43,064 nucleotides of DNA from Verrucomicrobiota bacterium (GTDB taxonomy: Bacteria; Verrucomicrobiota; Verrucomicrobiia; Opitutales; Opitutaceae), in NCBI GenBank assembly GCA_030832235.1, contig JAURJO010000361.1, positions 1 through 43,064 on the forward strand, given 5' to 3'. Shown one piece after another: positions 20,301 to 28,680 of the stretch. Numbering within the stretch: position 1 is the stretch's first letter; the number at the start of each line of letters is the position of its first letter. A model generated the notes under the pieces. It saw only the letters and a program-made list of their open reading frames with translations. It did no database searches and was not told the DNA's origin. The position numbers were made by a program, and so were the translations under genes.

Positions 20301-22081
20301 TTCTCCGCCGGCGGCGCTCCGTCCGCGGCCACGAGGGCCGTCAGTTCGAGAAGGCAGGGATGCGGGAGCGCCAGGTCCGTGCCGTGCACGACAACCGCCG
20401 CCACCTCCGCATCGGCGAGCATGTAGTGCAGCCGATCGAGGGGATACGCCGGATCGAGCGGCAGATAAGCCGCCCCCGCCCGCAGGATACCGAGGATGCC
20501 GATCACCAGCTCCACCGAGCGCCCACTGCACAACCCCACCAACGCACCTCGTGTCACCCCCGCCGCCCGCAGGCGGCGCCCCACCCGATCCGCCTGCGCC
20601 CGCGCTTCCGCATAGGTGACCGCCACCGGGCCGTCGCTCAACGCCACGCGATCCGGCGTCAGCGCCGCCTGCCGCGCGAACCAGCTCCACAACGTATCGG
20701 GCGAACTGCAATCGCGCACCGCGCCACCCCCGAGCGCGAGCACCGCCGCGCGCGCCGTCGCGTCCAAGATCGGCAACGCCGCCGTTGATTGCTCCGGGTT
20801 CGCCAACGCCGCGCCAAGCAGCACCTCAAACCCGCCGGCCAACCGCGCCATCGTCTCCGGCGTGAAGAGGTCGGTGCCGTATTCCCAACGCGCGGTCCAG
20901 CCGCCGGCGGATTCTTCCAACGCGAGCGTCAAATCCACCTTCGCCGTGCCCGTATCGACCTCCATGACCTCGGCCTGCAAACCCGGCAGATCGAGCGCGC
21001 GGCGCGGCGCGTTTTGCAACGCGAAGTAAACCTGAAAAAGCGGCGTGCGACTGCGGTCACGCGCCGGCTGCACCGCGTCCACGACCTGATCAAACGGCGT
21101 CTGCTCCCGACCAAAGGCCTCCACGCATTCGGCTTTAGTGCGCGCCACGAGCTCCGCAAAAGTCATCGCCCCCTCCAGCCGGGCGCGAAGCACCAGCGGG
21201 TTGACGAGGAAGCCGATCAGGGACTCCGCCTCCGAATGCCACCGCCCCGCGACCGGGGTGCCGATGAGCAACTCCGTCTGCCGCGACCAGCGCGAGAGCA
21301 GGAGTTCAAACGCACTCAGCAGCACCATGAAGGGCGTCGCTTCGGTCTGCCGGCAGACGGCGGCGAGCGGCGCAACCACCTGCGGCGACAGCGCCCGCAG
21401 CAGCAACGCGCCGCGGTAGCTCTGCTCCGGCGGCCGCCCCCGGTCGGTCGGCAACTCCAACGCCGTCGGCGCGCCGCGCAGATGGTCGCGCCACGCGTTC
21501 AACGCCGCGGCCGCCGCCGGCGAAGCCAGCTCCTCGCGCTGCCAATCCGTGTAATCCGGCAGTTGGATCGGCAGCTCGGGCAACACCGTGTCCAGCGCCG
21601 TGCCCGCCCGCCGCGCGCGATAAAGCGCCGTCAGCTCATCGACCAGGACCCCGAGCGACCAGCCATCCGCGATGATGTGGTGCAGGGTGAGCAGCAACAC
21701 GTGGTCGTCGCCCCCCGAGCCCAGCGCAAAAAGCTGCGCCCGCCAGAGCGGTCCGCGCGCCAGGTCAAAAGGCGCCCGGGCCGCGGCGGCAAGGCGCGCG
21801 GCGAGCGCGGCGTCCGCGACGTCCCCCGCCGACTCGAGTCGCACCCTCGGTTCGTCGTGCACCACTTGCACCGGTTCGCCCGCCTCGACGGCAAAAGTGG
21901 TCCGCAGCGCATCGTGCCGGACCTCGAGTGTGTGCAACACTTCCGCGAGGGCCGCGACATCGAGACCGCCCCGCAGCCGCACCGCGACCGGCATGTGATA
22001 AACCGCGTTGCCCGGCTCCAAGCGGTCGAGAAACCACAGCCGACGCTGCGCGGGAGAGATCGGGGCGACGTAGGCGTTCAT
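14345..22081 (-). CDS. NRPS-2, two modules: Thr, D-Tyr
   Basis: A 2578-residue bimodular synthetase. Order: C (5-440, HHIIADGWS at 134, LCL-like), A (462-958), PCP (Ser1007), C (1066-1500, HHILLDGWC at 1202), A (1520-2010), PCP (Ser2063) and a C-terminal epimerase (2113-2555, HHLVVDGVSW at 2237, ENHGRE, VGWFTSLYP, FNYLGQ). The first A-domain code is DFWNIGMVHK, the canonical Thr code. The second is DASTLAAVCK, of the aromatic DAxTxAAVCK group and closest to a Tyr code I remember, so D-Tyr is predicted (Phe possible). The protein ends in a short helix after the epimerase, and NRPS-3 begins directly with its DCL domain. The gene boundary therefore falls in what would be an E-C linker, as in COM-domain pairs. 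The start ATG overlaps the NRPS-1 stop (ATGA). A GGAGGG ribosome binding site lies 8 nt upstream (22090-22095). Oddity: the second C domain looks D-accepting although module 3 has no epimerase. Confidence 0.95.
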   Translation of the reverse strand: MNAYVAPISPAQRRLWFLDRLEPGNAVYHMPVAVRLRGGLDVAALAEVLHTLEVRHDALRTTFAVEAGEPVQVVHDEPRVRLESAGDVADAALAARLAAAARAPFDLARGPLWRAQLFALGSGGDDHVLLLTLHHIIADGWSLGVLVDELTALYRARRAGTALDTVLPELPIQLPDYTDWQREELASPAAAAALNAWRDHLRGAPTALELPTDRGRPPEQSYRGALLLRALSPQVVAPLAAVCRQTEATPFMVLLSAFELLLSRWSRQTELLIGTPVAGRWHSEAESLIGFLVNPLVLRARLEGAMTFAELVARTKAECVEAFGREQTPFDQVVDAVQPARDRSRTPLFQVYFALQNAPRRALDLPGLQAEVMEVDTGTAKVDLTLALEESAGGWTARWEYGTDLFTPETMARLAGGFEVLLGAALANPEQSTAALPILDATARAAVLALGGGAVRDCSSPDTLWSWFARQAALTPDRVALSDGPVAVTYAEARAQADRVGRRLRAAGVTRGALVGLCSGRSVELVIGILGILRAGAAYLPLDPAYPLDRLHYMLADAEVAAVVVHGTDLALPHPCLLELTALVAADGAPPAENGGEEAGAEDPAYVIYTSGSTGRPKGCVVTQANVVRLMRATEAWFDFGADDVWTLFHSYAFDFSVWEIWGALLYGGRLVVVREEVSRTPEAFHDLLQAERVTVLNQTPSAFRQLQAVELARPVGGLALRTVIFGGEALEPRSLLPWFDRHGDEHPRMVNMYGITETTVHVTYRPIRRADALSGRGSVIGKRIPDLTLYVVDERLEPVPVGVPGELLVGGAGLARGYLNRPELTEERFVRNPFGPGRLYRSGDLARWLGDGDLEYLGRMDQQVKIRGFRIELGEIERVRAAVPGVRDAVVLAREDRAGERRLVAYLVPEAGAVVAATDAREACRTRLAAYMVPAAFVLLERLPLTDNGKLDRRALPVPDGSAVAAAEYLAPTTPAERALAEIWSRVLGVPTVGAGDNFFALGGDSILTIQVVSLAAKAGWRIAAKDLFVAETLAQLAALARPVEEVAAAGAGEQPNAKSAAAGDSYALSPMQVGMLFQSVYAPDSGVYVEQVWGELEGALRPTEFRAAWDGLLERHPGLRSRFHWREVAEPRQETLSAVRMPWRELDWSGAEAPRDGAAAWAALLAEDRVTGFDFGQAPLMRLALIRVGPDRWRWLWSHHHILLDGWCLPLVFRDVLGDYERRGGAATTVPPPARPYRDYIDWLGRQDLGAAESFWRRQLAGFAGVPELRLPRPAVVAVAGEPGAAERALSAGESEALRAWARSHGLTLNTVFQGAWAVLLQRLGLGRDVVFGVTVAGRPAELAGVEEMIGLFINTLPLRVAVEPTAAVLPWLKALQQAQAEARQFEHTPLAAIQGWSEVGRGQSLFESILVFENYPGDDALRQVPSSLRFSGLQTREQTNFPLTAAVVPAQRLTLRLAFDAGRFAAEAMERLLEQWRHLVLGLTAKTAARLADLDPVGAEERAALLAFGQAARLDYRPETILDVLERQVRRAPTAAALLAPGRELSYAELWERAGRVALELRGRGVRRGDAVALCLDKSPELVVAMVGVLRAGGFFLPVDPSYARERLPVLLADARPALLVVDEVGAARTPAEVTGPQWRIDRDLGAHGPAAKAGDLPPVQPTEVAYLIYTSGSTGRPKGVLVEHAGLANLALAQAALTRVGPGQRVLQFASISFDASVSEIFLTLAGGAALWLEPRETVPTPEEFARQLRDARIDHATLPPALLAVLSPTDFPSLRTLLMAGEAASPELYRAWSKDRVLFNAYGPTETSVCATMEEVEAGAGEVTLGRPIANLTAYVVDVAGELSPIGVPGEIWVGGVGVARGYLGRPELTAERFVPDPRGTTPGARAYRTGDLGRVRADGRIEFLGRVDDQVKIRGFRVEPGEVEAVLAAHAGVAGALVVAVADERGGKFLVAYALARSGENPPPAQLRAHLAARLPEYLVPRQVIVLTAWPLNAAGKIDRRALPPPTAWAETAVAEGTETPWLAGDVERLLASIWRDVLRVPDVRPDDNFFELGGDSILSLQIVARAHQAGYALTPRQIFASPTIRGQAAVATRAAGGGQDQTETGEVPLTPIQHWFFAQRQPEAQHWNQTIVLELRTSPKPEAIGRALAAVVARHGAFRLRFHCSPDGEWSQRYGEAEPVPDLPVHPAAQLEAVATRLQASLDLMNGPLWRAAYFVGEGGAYPRLFLTIHHLVVDGVSWRILATDLASACAQVEAGEVIRLAAPNGTFGAWSRALGERAQTAEGRAELSYWRALAPAKADLPRDLADVAEARAVAAMERVAVELEADETRALLREASAVYRMRADEVLLAALAATLAAWTGRAASVILLENHGREALGEAIDVSRTVGWFTSLYPYRLEAPAAAGARELLVAVKESLRGVPRHGTGFGLLSHLSADPAVRAELAALPRPELCFNYLGQTDNTLGPDAPFALLDLPTGPDLSPLGYRVHLIDINAMVTDRRLKINWLFSNRVHQRATIERLAEQFVAQVRALLAHCRATESGAPTPSDFSHVQLDASELEALLSDLADPDPR

Positions 22082-25000
22082 CCCCGCTTCCCTCCGGTCA
22101 CTGACGCTTCACCCGCGATCTCGCCATCGGCGCCGATGGCCACCGCGCGACGCTCGCGACTCGCCCGACGCAGCGTCCCCGCCGGCACCGGCGCCGCGCC
22201 CCGCGCCCGCTCGGTCCGCAGCGCCGCCGCCAAGGCCTCCGCCGTCGGGTGTTCAAACAAGACGCGCAGCGGCAGAGTCACGCCCGCGCGCTCCCGTAGG
22301 CGAGTCATCACCCGCGTGGCCACGAGCGAGTGTCCGCCCGCTTCAAAAAAGTCATCCGTCATCCCCAGATCATCCCGGCCGAGCACCTCGCGCCAGATCG
22401 CCAGCACCAGCTGTTCATCGCCATCGCGCGGCGCCACCCGCTCCACCGTCCGCTCGATTTGCGGCGCCGGCAGGGCGCGGCGATCCACCTTGCCCGCCGG
22501 CGAAAGCGGCAAGGCCTCAAGGAACACCCACGCGGTCGGGACCATGTAGTCCGGCAGACGCTCCGTCAGACCGGCGCGCAATGTCGCGGAGCTGGGCGCC
22601 GCCCCCCGCGCGACCACATAGGCCACGATCCGGGCGCCCGCCGGCGCCTCCTCGCGCAGCGCGCAGACCGCGTCCGCCACGCCCGCCTGATCACGCAGCG
22701 CCGCCTCGATCTCGCCGAGTTCGATGCGCTGGCCACGCAGCTTGACCTGAAAATCGATGCGCCCGAGGTATTCGATCTCACCCTCCGGCCGCCAACGCCC
22801 GAGGTCGCCCGTCCGATAGAGTCTGGCTCCGGGCACACGCGGCGTCGGATCCGGCACCCAGCGTTCGGCGGTGAGCGCCGGTTGCCCGTGGTAGCCGCGC
22901 CCCAAGCCCACCCCGCCCAGATAGATTTCGCCCGGCACCCCGACCGGCACGGGACGCAACCGCTCATCGAGCACGTGCAGCTCGACGTTCGCGATGGGCC
23001 CGCCAATCGGCACCGGACCGGTCTCGCCCCGGCGGCAGGCATGCCAGCTCACGTCCACCGCCGCCTCGGTCGGGCCATACAGATTGTGCACCACCACCGC
23101 GGGCAATTTCTCCTGCGTCATGACCACCAGGTCGCGCGGCAACTCCTCGCCCGAACACACGATCTGCCGCACCGAGAAACAGCGCTCCACCCCCGGCGTC
23201 TCCAGCCACGCCCGCAACATCGACGGCACAAAATGCAAGGTCGTGATGCGCTCCGCGGCGATCACCTCGATCAACCGCGCGGGATCTTGGTGCACGCCCG
23301 GATCCGCGACGACCAAAGTCGCCCCCGTCATGAGCGGCCAGAAAAACTCCCACACCGAAACGTCGAAGCTGTAGGGCGTCTTCTGCAACACCCGGTCGTC
23401 GGCCGTGAGGGGCAACGCCGCTTGCATCCACTGCAGGCGATTGAGGATCGCCGCATGCGTGTTCACCGCGCCTTTCGGCCGCCCTGTCGAGCCCGACGTA
23501 TAAATCATGTAGGCCGCCCCCAAACCGGCGAGGGTCGGCACGCGCAGCCCCGGCTCCACCGCCGCAAACAGGGTCTCCTCCATCCGCAACACCCGCTCCG
23601 GCGCCACGCCGAGGCGCGCCGCGAGTGCATCCGTCGTGATGACCAGCACGGGCGCCGCATCGGCCAGCATGAACGCCAAGCGCTCCGCCGGATACGCCGG
23701 GTCCAGGGGCACGTAGGCGCCGCCCGCCCGCAGCACCGCATGCAGCGCCAGCACGAGTTCCGGTGAACGTTCGAGACAGACCGCCACCAGCGATTCCGGC
23801 CCCACGCCCCGCGCCTGCAAGCAGGCCGCCAACGCATCGGCCCGACGGTTAAACTCCGCGTAGGTCAACGTGCCGGCGCTGGACACCAAAGCCAGGGCCG
23901 TCGGCGGCATTGTGCGCGGTTGCTCGTGAATCCACGGCGCGGCCGCGAAGGCACGTTCCGACCGAGTCCACGCCGTTTGCGCGGCGACCTCGTCCGCGGC
24001 GAGCAGCGGCAGCTCCGACAACCGCGCCCCGGGTCGCGCGACCGCCGCCGTGAGCAAAATGCGCAAGTGCCCCAGCAAGCGCCGCAACGTGTCCTCGTGG
24101 TAAAGCTCCGTGCGATACTCCGCGATCCAGCGCAACTCGCCCGCCACCTCCTCCGCGAGCAGGGTCACGTCGAACTTCGCCGTGCGGTTGGCCAACGGCA
24201 CCGGGGTGATCTCGAGCCCGGCCAATCGCGCCGACGCCGGCGGAGCGTTCAAGAGCACGAACAGCGTTTGGAAAATCGGGGTCCGACTCAGGTCGCGCAC
24301 CGGCGCCAGCGCATCGATCAACGACTCAAACGGCGTATCCTGGTGGGCGTAGCCCGCGAGACACGACTGCTTCACCCGCGCCATCAGCGTGCCGAAGGTC
24401 GGGTCACCCTGCAGATCGACTCGCACCGGCAGCAGGTTCACAAAAAAACCCGCCATCGCTTCGAACTCCGGCCGCGGTCGGTTCGCCACCGAGGCTCCAA
24501 TCACCAGGTCGTCCTGGCGCGCATGCCGGGCCAGCACCGCCGCGTAGCCCGCCACCAGCGCCATGTAGAGCGTCACGCCTTCCCGTTGGGCCAGTCGGTA
24601 CAAGCCGGCGGTCAACTCCGCCGACCACCCACAACGATACTCGCGCCCTACCCCGTCGAGCACGCGCGGACGCGCGCGATCCACCGGGATTTCCGCCGCC
24701 ACGCCGCCCGCCAGATGCGCGCGCCAGAAATCGAGCGACTGCTCGAGTCGTGTCGCCGAGTGCTGCCGCCCCTGCCACGCCGCGAAATCCGCGTAATGTG
24801 AGGTCAACGGCGTCAAGCCCGGCTCCTCGCCCGCGACTCGCGCACCATAACACGCCGTCAGCTCGCGGGTGATCAGGTTGATCGTCCAGCCATCGGACAC
24901 GATGTGGTGGATCACGACCACGAGCAGGTGATCGTCATCCGCCAGTTGAATCAGGCGCGCGCGGATCAACGGTCCCGTTGCGAGGTCGAAGGCCGCCACC

Positions 25001-28000
25001 GCCGTCTCGTCGGCCAGCGCCCGCGCCCGCTCTTCCCGTTCGCTCGCCGGCAGCCGACGCAGGTCGTCCCGTGGCAGGGTGAAGTGGACGCTTTCCGCCG
25101 GCAGGATGTCTTGCAACGGCTCCCCGTCGCTCACCGGGAAACGGGTGCGCAAGGCCTCATGCCGCCGCACGAGGTCGGTGAAACTCTGCTCCAGCGCCGC
25201 GACCACACACGCCCCGCGCAGACGAAGCGCGCCGGGCACGTGATAGGTCGCACGGCCGGGCTCCAACTGCTCGATAAACCAGAGGCGGCGCTGGCCGAGC
25301 GAGAGCGCCACGAGGCCGGGCTCACGCGCGGGCAGCGGCGCGTTCGCCGCCTCGGTCTCCGCCAGCAGCGCGACCCGAGCCGCCATCGCCGCCACGGTGG
25401 GTCCCTCGAAAATCGCGCGCAGCGTGAGATCGACGCCGAGGGCGGCGCGCAGGCGCGCGCTCAACTGCATCGCGAGCAACGAGTGTCCGCCGATCTCAAA
25501 AAAGTTCTCGTCCCTGCCCACCTGGGGACGCTGCAGCACTTCGCGCCACGACGCCGCCACGTGCGCCTCCAGCAGGGTGCGAGGGGCCTCGCCCGGACCC
25601 GCGGGCATCGCCTCCGCCCCGGGCGCCGGCAGCGCCCGGCGGTCGATCTTGCCGTTCGGGGTCTGCGGCATCGCCGCGAGCGACACGTAAATCGCCGGCA
25701 CGAGGTAGGCCGGTAGGCGTTCCCGCAACCACGCGCGCAAGGCCTCCGGGCGCGGTGCCGCCGCCGCGTCCGTGCCGCGCGGCACGAAATACGCCACCAA
25801 ACGTGGCTCGCCGTCGGGCCCCGTCGGCGCGATGACCGCCGCCGCGCCCACCTCCGGATGGGAAGCGAGGACCGCTTCGATTTCTCCCGGCTCGATGCGA
25901 TGCCCGAGAATCTTCACCTGCTGATCCACGCGCCCGAGACATTCCAGCCGCCCCGGCCCACGCCACCGCGCCAGATCACCCGTGCGATACATCCGCCCCC
26001 CAGGTTGCGCCGCAAAGGGGTCCGGCAAGAAGCGTTCGGCGGTCAGTTCCGGCCGGCCCAGATAACCGCGCGTGACGCCGTCGCCCCCGAGATAAAGTTC
26101 TCCCGCCACGCCGTTCGGCACCGGTTGCAAGGCGGCGTCGAGCACGTAGGCGGTCTGGTTCACCAGCGCCCCGCCGATGAGTACAACGTCATCACCCGGG
26201 GCCAGCGCGTGGCCCGTTGACCACACCGTGGTCTCCGTCGGGCCGTAAAGATTGTGGAGCCGGGCGCCCGACTCCGCCCGCAGCTCGCGCGCCAGCGGCG
26301 GCGGCAAGGCTTCGCCGCCCGCGATCAGCACCTCGAGCCGCGCCAGCCCCGACCGCAACGCCGGATCGAGGAGCAGCATCTTGAGGCGCGAGGGCGTGGC
26401 TTGAAAATGCGTCGGCCGATGCCGCGCAAACTGCTCCGCCAACGAACGCCGCAGTGGCGAAGTCCTCACGCCGAGGTCCGCCTCGTCACTCTGCAACACC
26501 ACCTTAAAACCACGCGCGAGCGTCCAGAAAAGTTCCAGCACCGAGATGTCGAACGAGATGCTCGTGAGCGCGAGCCAGACGCCGGGCCCGCGCCCGAGCT
26601 GTGCATCCATGCCGACAAAAAAGTTGGTCGCGTTGCCATGCGTCACAACCACGCCCTTCGGTTTCCCGGTGGAGCCCGAGGTGTAGATCACATACGCCGG
26701 CTGCTCCGCCCGCGCTGTCGCCGGCCTGATCGTGCCCGGCGTATCGAGCGCCCCATCATCCACCAGCAACCGCGCCGGGCCATCCGCCGGCAACATCGCC
26801 TCCAACGCGCGCCGCGTCACCACGAGCAGCGGTTGCGCGTCCTCCACCATATGCCGCAAACGATCCGCCGGGTAGGTCGGATCCATCGGCACATAAGCGC
26901 CCCCGGCCTTCAGCACCCCGAGGAGAGTCGCCAGCATTTCCACTCCGCGCTCGAGCAACACGCCGACGCGACCCTCAGGACCCACACCCATCAACCGCAG
27001 GCGCTGCGCCACCTGCTCCGAAGCCCCGTCCAACTCCGCATAGGTGAGCTCGCGGTCCTCGTAAACCAGCGCCACCCCGGTCGGCGTGCGCGCCACCTGC
27101 GCCTGAAACGCCGCCGCGATTCCGTCCTCGTCCACCCGCGCCCGGGTCGGCCCGCGGCTCTGCGCCAACACCGCCTCGCGCGCCTCGCCGCCCAGGGTCG
27201 CCGCTTGCGTGATGGGCCGATCCGGCGCCTCGGCCAATTCCGCCAACAACGTCGCCCACACCCCGAGGAAGCGGGTCATCATCTCCGGCGCGAAAAGCCC
27301 CACGCGATACTCCACGATCCCGGTCAAACGGTCACCGTGATCTTCCACCTGGAGGCTCACCGCATACTTCGCGGTCTCGCTTGGCACGGCGATCGGCTCC
27401 GCGCGCAGTCCAGGGAAGCTGGCCTCGTCTCGCGCGGTCTGCAGGTAGAGAAAAAGCGCCTGCAGGAGCGGTGAATTCTCCACCTCCCGCGGCAGGCGCA
27501 GCTCCTGCACGATGCGGTCAAAGGGTGTCGCCTGGTGCTCAAACGCAGTCAGCGTCTCGCGCCGCATGCGCCGGACCAGTTCGCGGAAACTCGGCTGGTC
27601 GCCCAGGGCCGGACGCAGGACCACCAGGTTGACGAAGTAGCCGACGAGCGACTCGGTCGCCATGCCATCGCGCCCGGCCAACGTGGTGCCCAGGCCAAAG
27701 TCGTCTTGCCCGGAGAGGCGCTGGAGCCAAACGGCATACGCCGCCACGAGGACATGGAACAGGGTTGCCCCCTCCGCCCGGGCCAGCGCGCGCAACGGCT
27801 GCTCCGTGGCGGGCGCGACGACAAAATCCACCGAACGCCCGGCGTAACGCGACGACGCCACCGGCGGCGGCTCCGCCCGGGGCCACGTCAGCGGACGCAG
27901 CCCGGCCAGATGGGTTCGCCAATGCGCCAGGGAACGTTCCGCCGCCGGACCCGACTCGGCTTGTCGGCGGGCCATCACGTAGTCGTCAAACCGATACGCG

Positions 28001-28680
28001 GGCAGATCCGCCGCCGGCACGCCGCCCGCCACGAGTTCTGCGTAAAGCTCCGCCCACTCCCGCAGGAGCAGTCCCGCCGACCAGGCGTCGGCGATCAAGT
28101 GGTGGGCGTTGAGCAGCAGCACGTGCTCCTCGGGCGCGAGGGCCACGAGATGAACGGTGAAGAGCGGCGCGGCGGTGACATCAAACGCGCGGCGGCCTTC
28201 CTCCGCGAGCAACGCGCGCCACGCCGCTTCGCGCTCCGCCGGCGGCAGCGCAGAGACGTCGTGCTCGCCGAGGGCGACGGGAACGGCGGGCAGCACCTGT
28301 TGCCAAGGTTCTCCCTCGTGGTGGTCAAACGCGGTCCGCAGCGGATCGTGGCGCGCGACGAGGACCCGCAGCGCCGCCTCGAAGTGATCGCGGTGCAGCC
28401 GCCCCCGCAGCCGCCGGGCGGCCCGCACTGTGTAGGCTGGCAAGGTCTCGGGATCCGCCTGATGCAGCAGCCAGAGGCTGCGTTGCGACGACGACAGCAG
28501 GGAAAACTCCCCGTGCGGCGCGGCCAACAACGCGAGCAGCTCCTGCTTGCGCGCCGCCAAGGCCGCGCGGATCTCCGCTGTGACCGCGCCCGCCGGCGCC
28601 TTCACGCGCAGTTGCCCCGGCTCGGCCCACACGCGTATTCCCGCGCGGGCACAGGCCAGGCGGAGTTCCGTCAGCGTCAT
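22078..28680 (-). CDS. NRPS-1, two modules: Gly, Ser, with N-terminal docking domain
   Basis: A 2200-residue bimodular synthetase that takes the acyl chain from the PKS and adds residues 1 and 2. Residues 1-55 look like a TubC-type N-terminal docking domain (begins MTLTELRLACARAGIRV). Then C (58-490, HHLIADAWS, with Ala instead of Gly in HHxxxDG), A (505-1020), PCP (Ser1067), C (1122-1560, HHIVSDGWT, LCL-like), A (1585-2072), PCP (Ser2118). Specificity codes: DILQIGLVWK, 8 of 10 positions of the Gly code, and DVWHVSLVDK, a standard Ser code. I placed the start at ATG 28680, not at an in-frame ATG 441 nt upstream. The docking domain begins exactly there, the ATG overlaps the PKS stop (ATGA), and a GGAGG ribosome binding site sits 10 nt upstream (28691-28695). 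The upstream extension is antisense-like low-complexity sequence inside the PKS gene. The protein ends with an Arg-rich tail after PCP2. Confidence 0.95.
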   Translation of the reverse strand: MTLTELRLACARAGIRVWAEPGQLRVKAPAGAVTAEIRAALAARKQELLALLAAPHGEFSLLSSSQRSLWLLHQADPETLPAYTVRAARRLRGRLHRDHFEAALRVLVARHDPLRTAFDHHEGEPWQQVLPAVPVALGEHDVSALPPAEREAAWRALLAEEGRRAFDVTAAPLFTVHLVALAPEEHVLLLNAHHLIADAWSAGLLLREWAELYAELVAGGVPAADLPAYRFDDYVMARRQAESGPAAERSLAHWRTHLAGLRPLTWPRAEPPPVASSRYAGRSVDFVVAPATEQPLRALARAEGATLFHVLVAAYAVWLQRLSGQDDFGLGTTLAGRDGMATESLVGYFVNLVVLRPALGDQPSFRELVRRMRRETLTAFEHQATPFDRIVQELRLPREVENSPLLQALFLYLQTARDEASFPGLRAEPIAVPSETAKYAVSLQVEDHGDRLTGIVEYRVGLFAPEMMTRFLGVWATLLAELAEAPDRPITQAATLGGEAREAVLAQSRGPTRARVDEDGIAAAFQAQVARTPTGVALVYEDRELTYAELDGASEQVAQRLRLMGVGPEGRVGVLLERGVEMLATLLGVLKAGGAYVPMDPTYPADRLRHMVEDAQPLLVVTRRALEAMLPADGPARLLVDDGALDTPGTIRPATARAEQPAYVIYTSGSTGKPKGVVVTHGNATNFFVGMDAQLGRGPGVWLALTSISFDISVLELFWTLARGFKVVLQSDEADLGVRTSPLRRSLAEQFARHRPTHFQATPSRLKMLLLDPALRSGLARLEVLIAGGEALPPPLARELRAESGARLHNLYGPTETTVWSTGHALAPGDDVVLIGGALVNQTAYVLDAALQPVPNGVAGELYLGGDGVTRGYLGRPELTAERFLPDPFAAQPGGRMYRTGDLARWRGPGRLECLGRVDQQVKILGHRIEPGEIEAVLASHPEVGAAAVIAPTGPDGEPRLVAYFVPRGTDAAAAPRPEALRAWLRERLPAYLVPAIYVSLAAMPQTPNGKIDRRALPAPGAEAMPAGPGEAPRTLLEAHVAASWREVLQRPQVGRDENFFEIGGHSLLAMQLSARLRAALGVDLTLRAIFEGPTVAAMAARVALLAETEAANAPLPAREPGLVALSLGQRRLWFIEQLEPGRATYHVPGALRLRGACVVAALEQSFTDLVRRHEALRTRFPVSDGEPLQDILPAESVHFTLPRDDLRRLPASEREERARALADETAVAAFDLATGPLIRARLIQLADDDHLLVVVIHHIVSDGWTINLITRELTACYGARVAGEEPGLTPLTSHYADFAAWQGRQHSATRLEQSLDFWRAHLAGGVAAEIPVDRARPRVLDGVGREYRCGWSAELTAGLYRLAQREGVTLYMALVAGYAAVLARHARQDDLVIGASVANRPRPEFEAMAGFFVNLLPVRVDLQGDPTFGTLMARVKQSCLAGYAHQDTPFESLIDALAPVRDLSRTPIFQTLFVLLNAPPASARLAGLEITPVPLANRTAKFDVTLLAEEVAGELRWIAEYRTELYHEDTLRRLLGHLRILLTAAVARPGARLSELPLLAADEVAAQTAWTRSERAFAAAPWIHEQPRTMPPTALALVSSAGTLTYAEFNRRADALAACLQARGVGPESLVAVCLERSPELVLALHAVLRAGGAYVPLDPAYPAERLAFMLADAAPVLVITTDALAARLGVAPERVLRMEETLFAAVEPGLRVPTLAGLGAAYMIYTSGSTGRPKGAVNTHAAILNRLQWMQAALPLTADDRVLQKTPYSFDVSVWEFFWPLMTGATLVVADPGVHQDPARLIEVIAAERITTLHFVPSMLRAWLETPGVERCFSVRQIVCSGEELPRDLVVMTQEKLPAVVVHNLYGPTEAAVDVSWHACRRGETGPVPIGGPIANVELHVLDERLRPVPVGVPGEIYLGGVGLGRGYHGQPALTAERWVPDPTPRVPGARLYRTGDLGRWRPEGEIEYLGRIDFQVKLRGQRIELGEIEAALRDQAGVADAVCALREEAPAGARIVAYVVARGAAPSSATLRAGLTERLPDYMVPTAWVFLEALPLSPAGKVDRRALPAPQIERTVERVAPRDGDEQLVLAIWREVLGRDDLGMTDDFFEAGGHSLVATRVMTRLRERAGVTLPLRVLFEHPTAEALAAALRTERARGAAPVPAGTLRRASRERRAVAIGADGEIAGEASVTGGKRG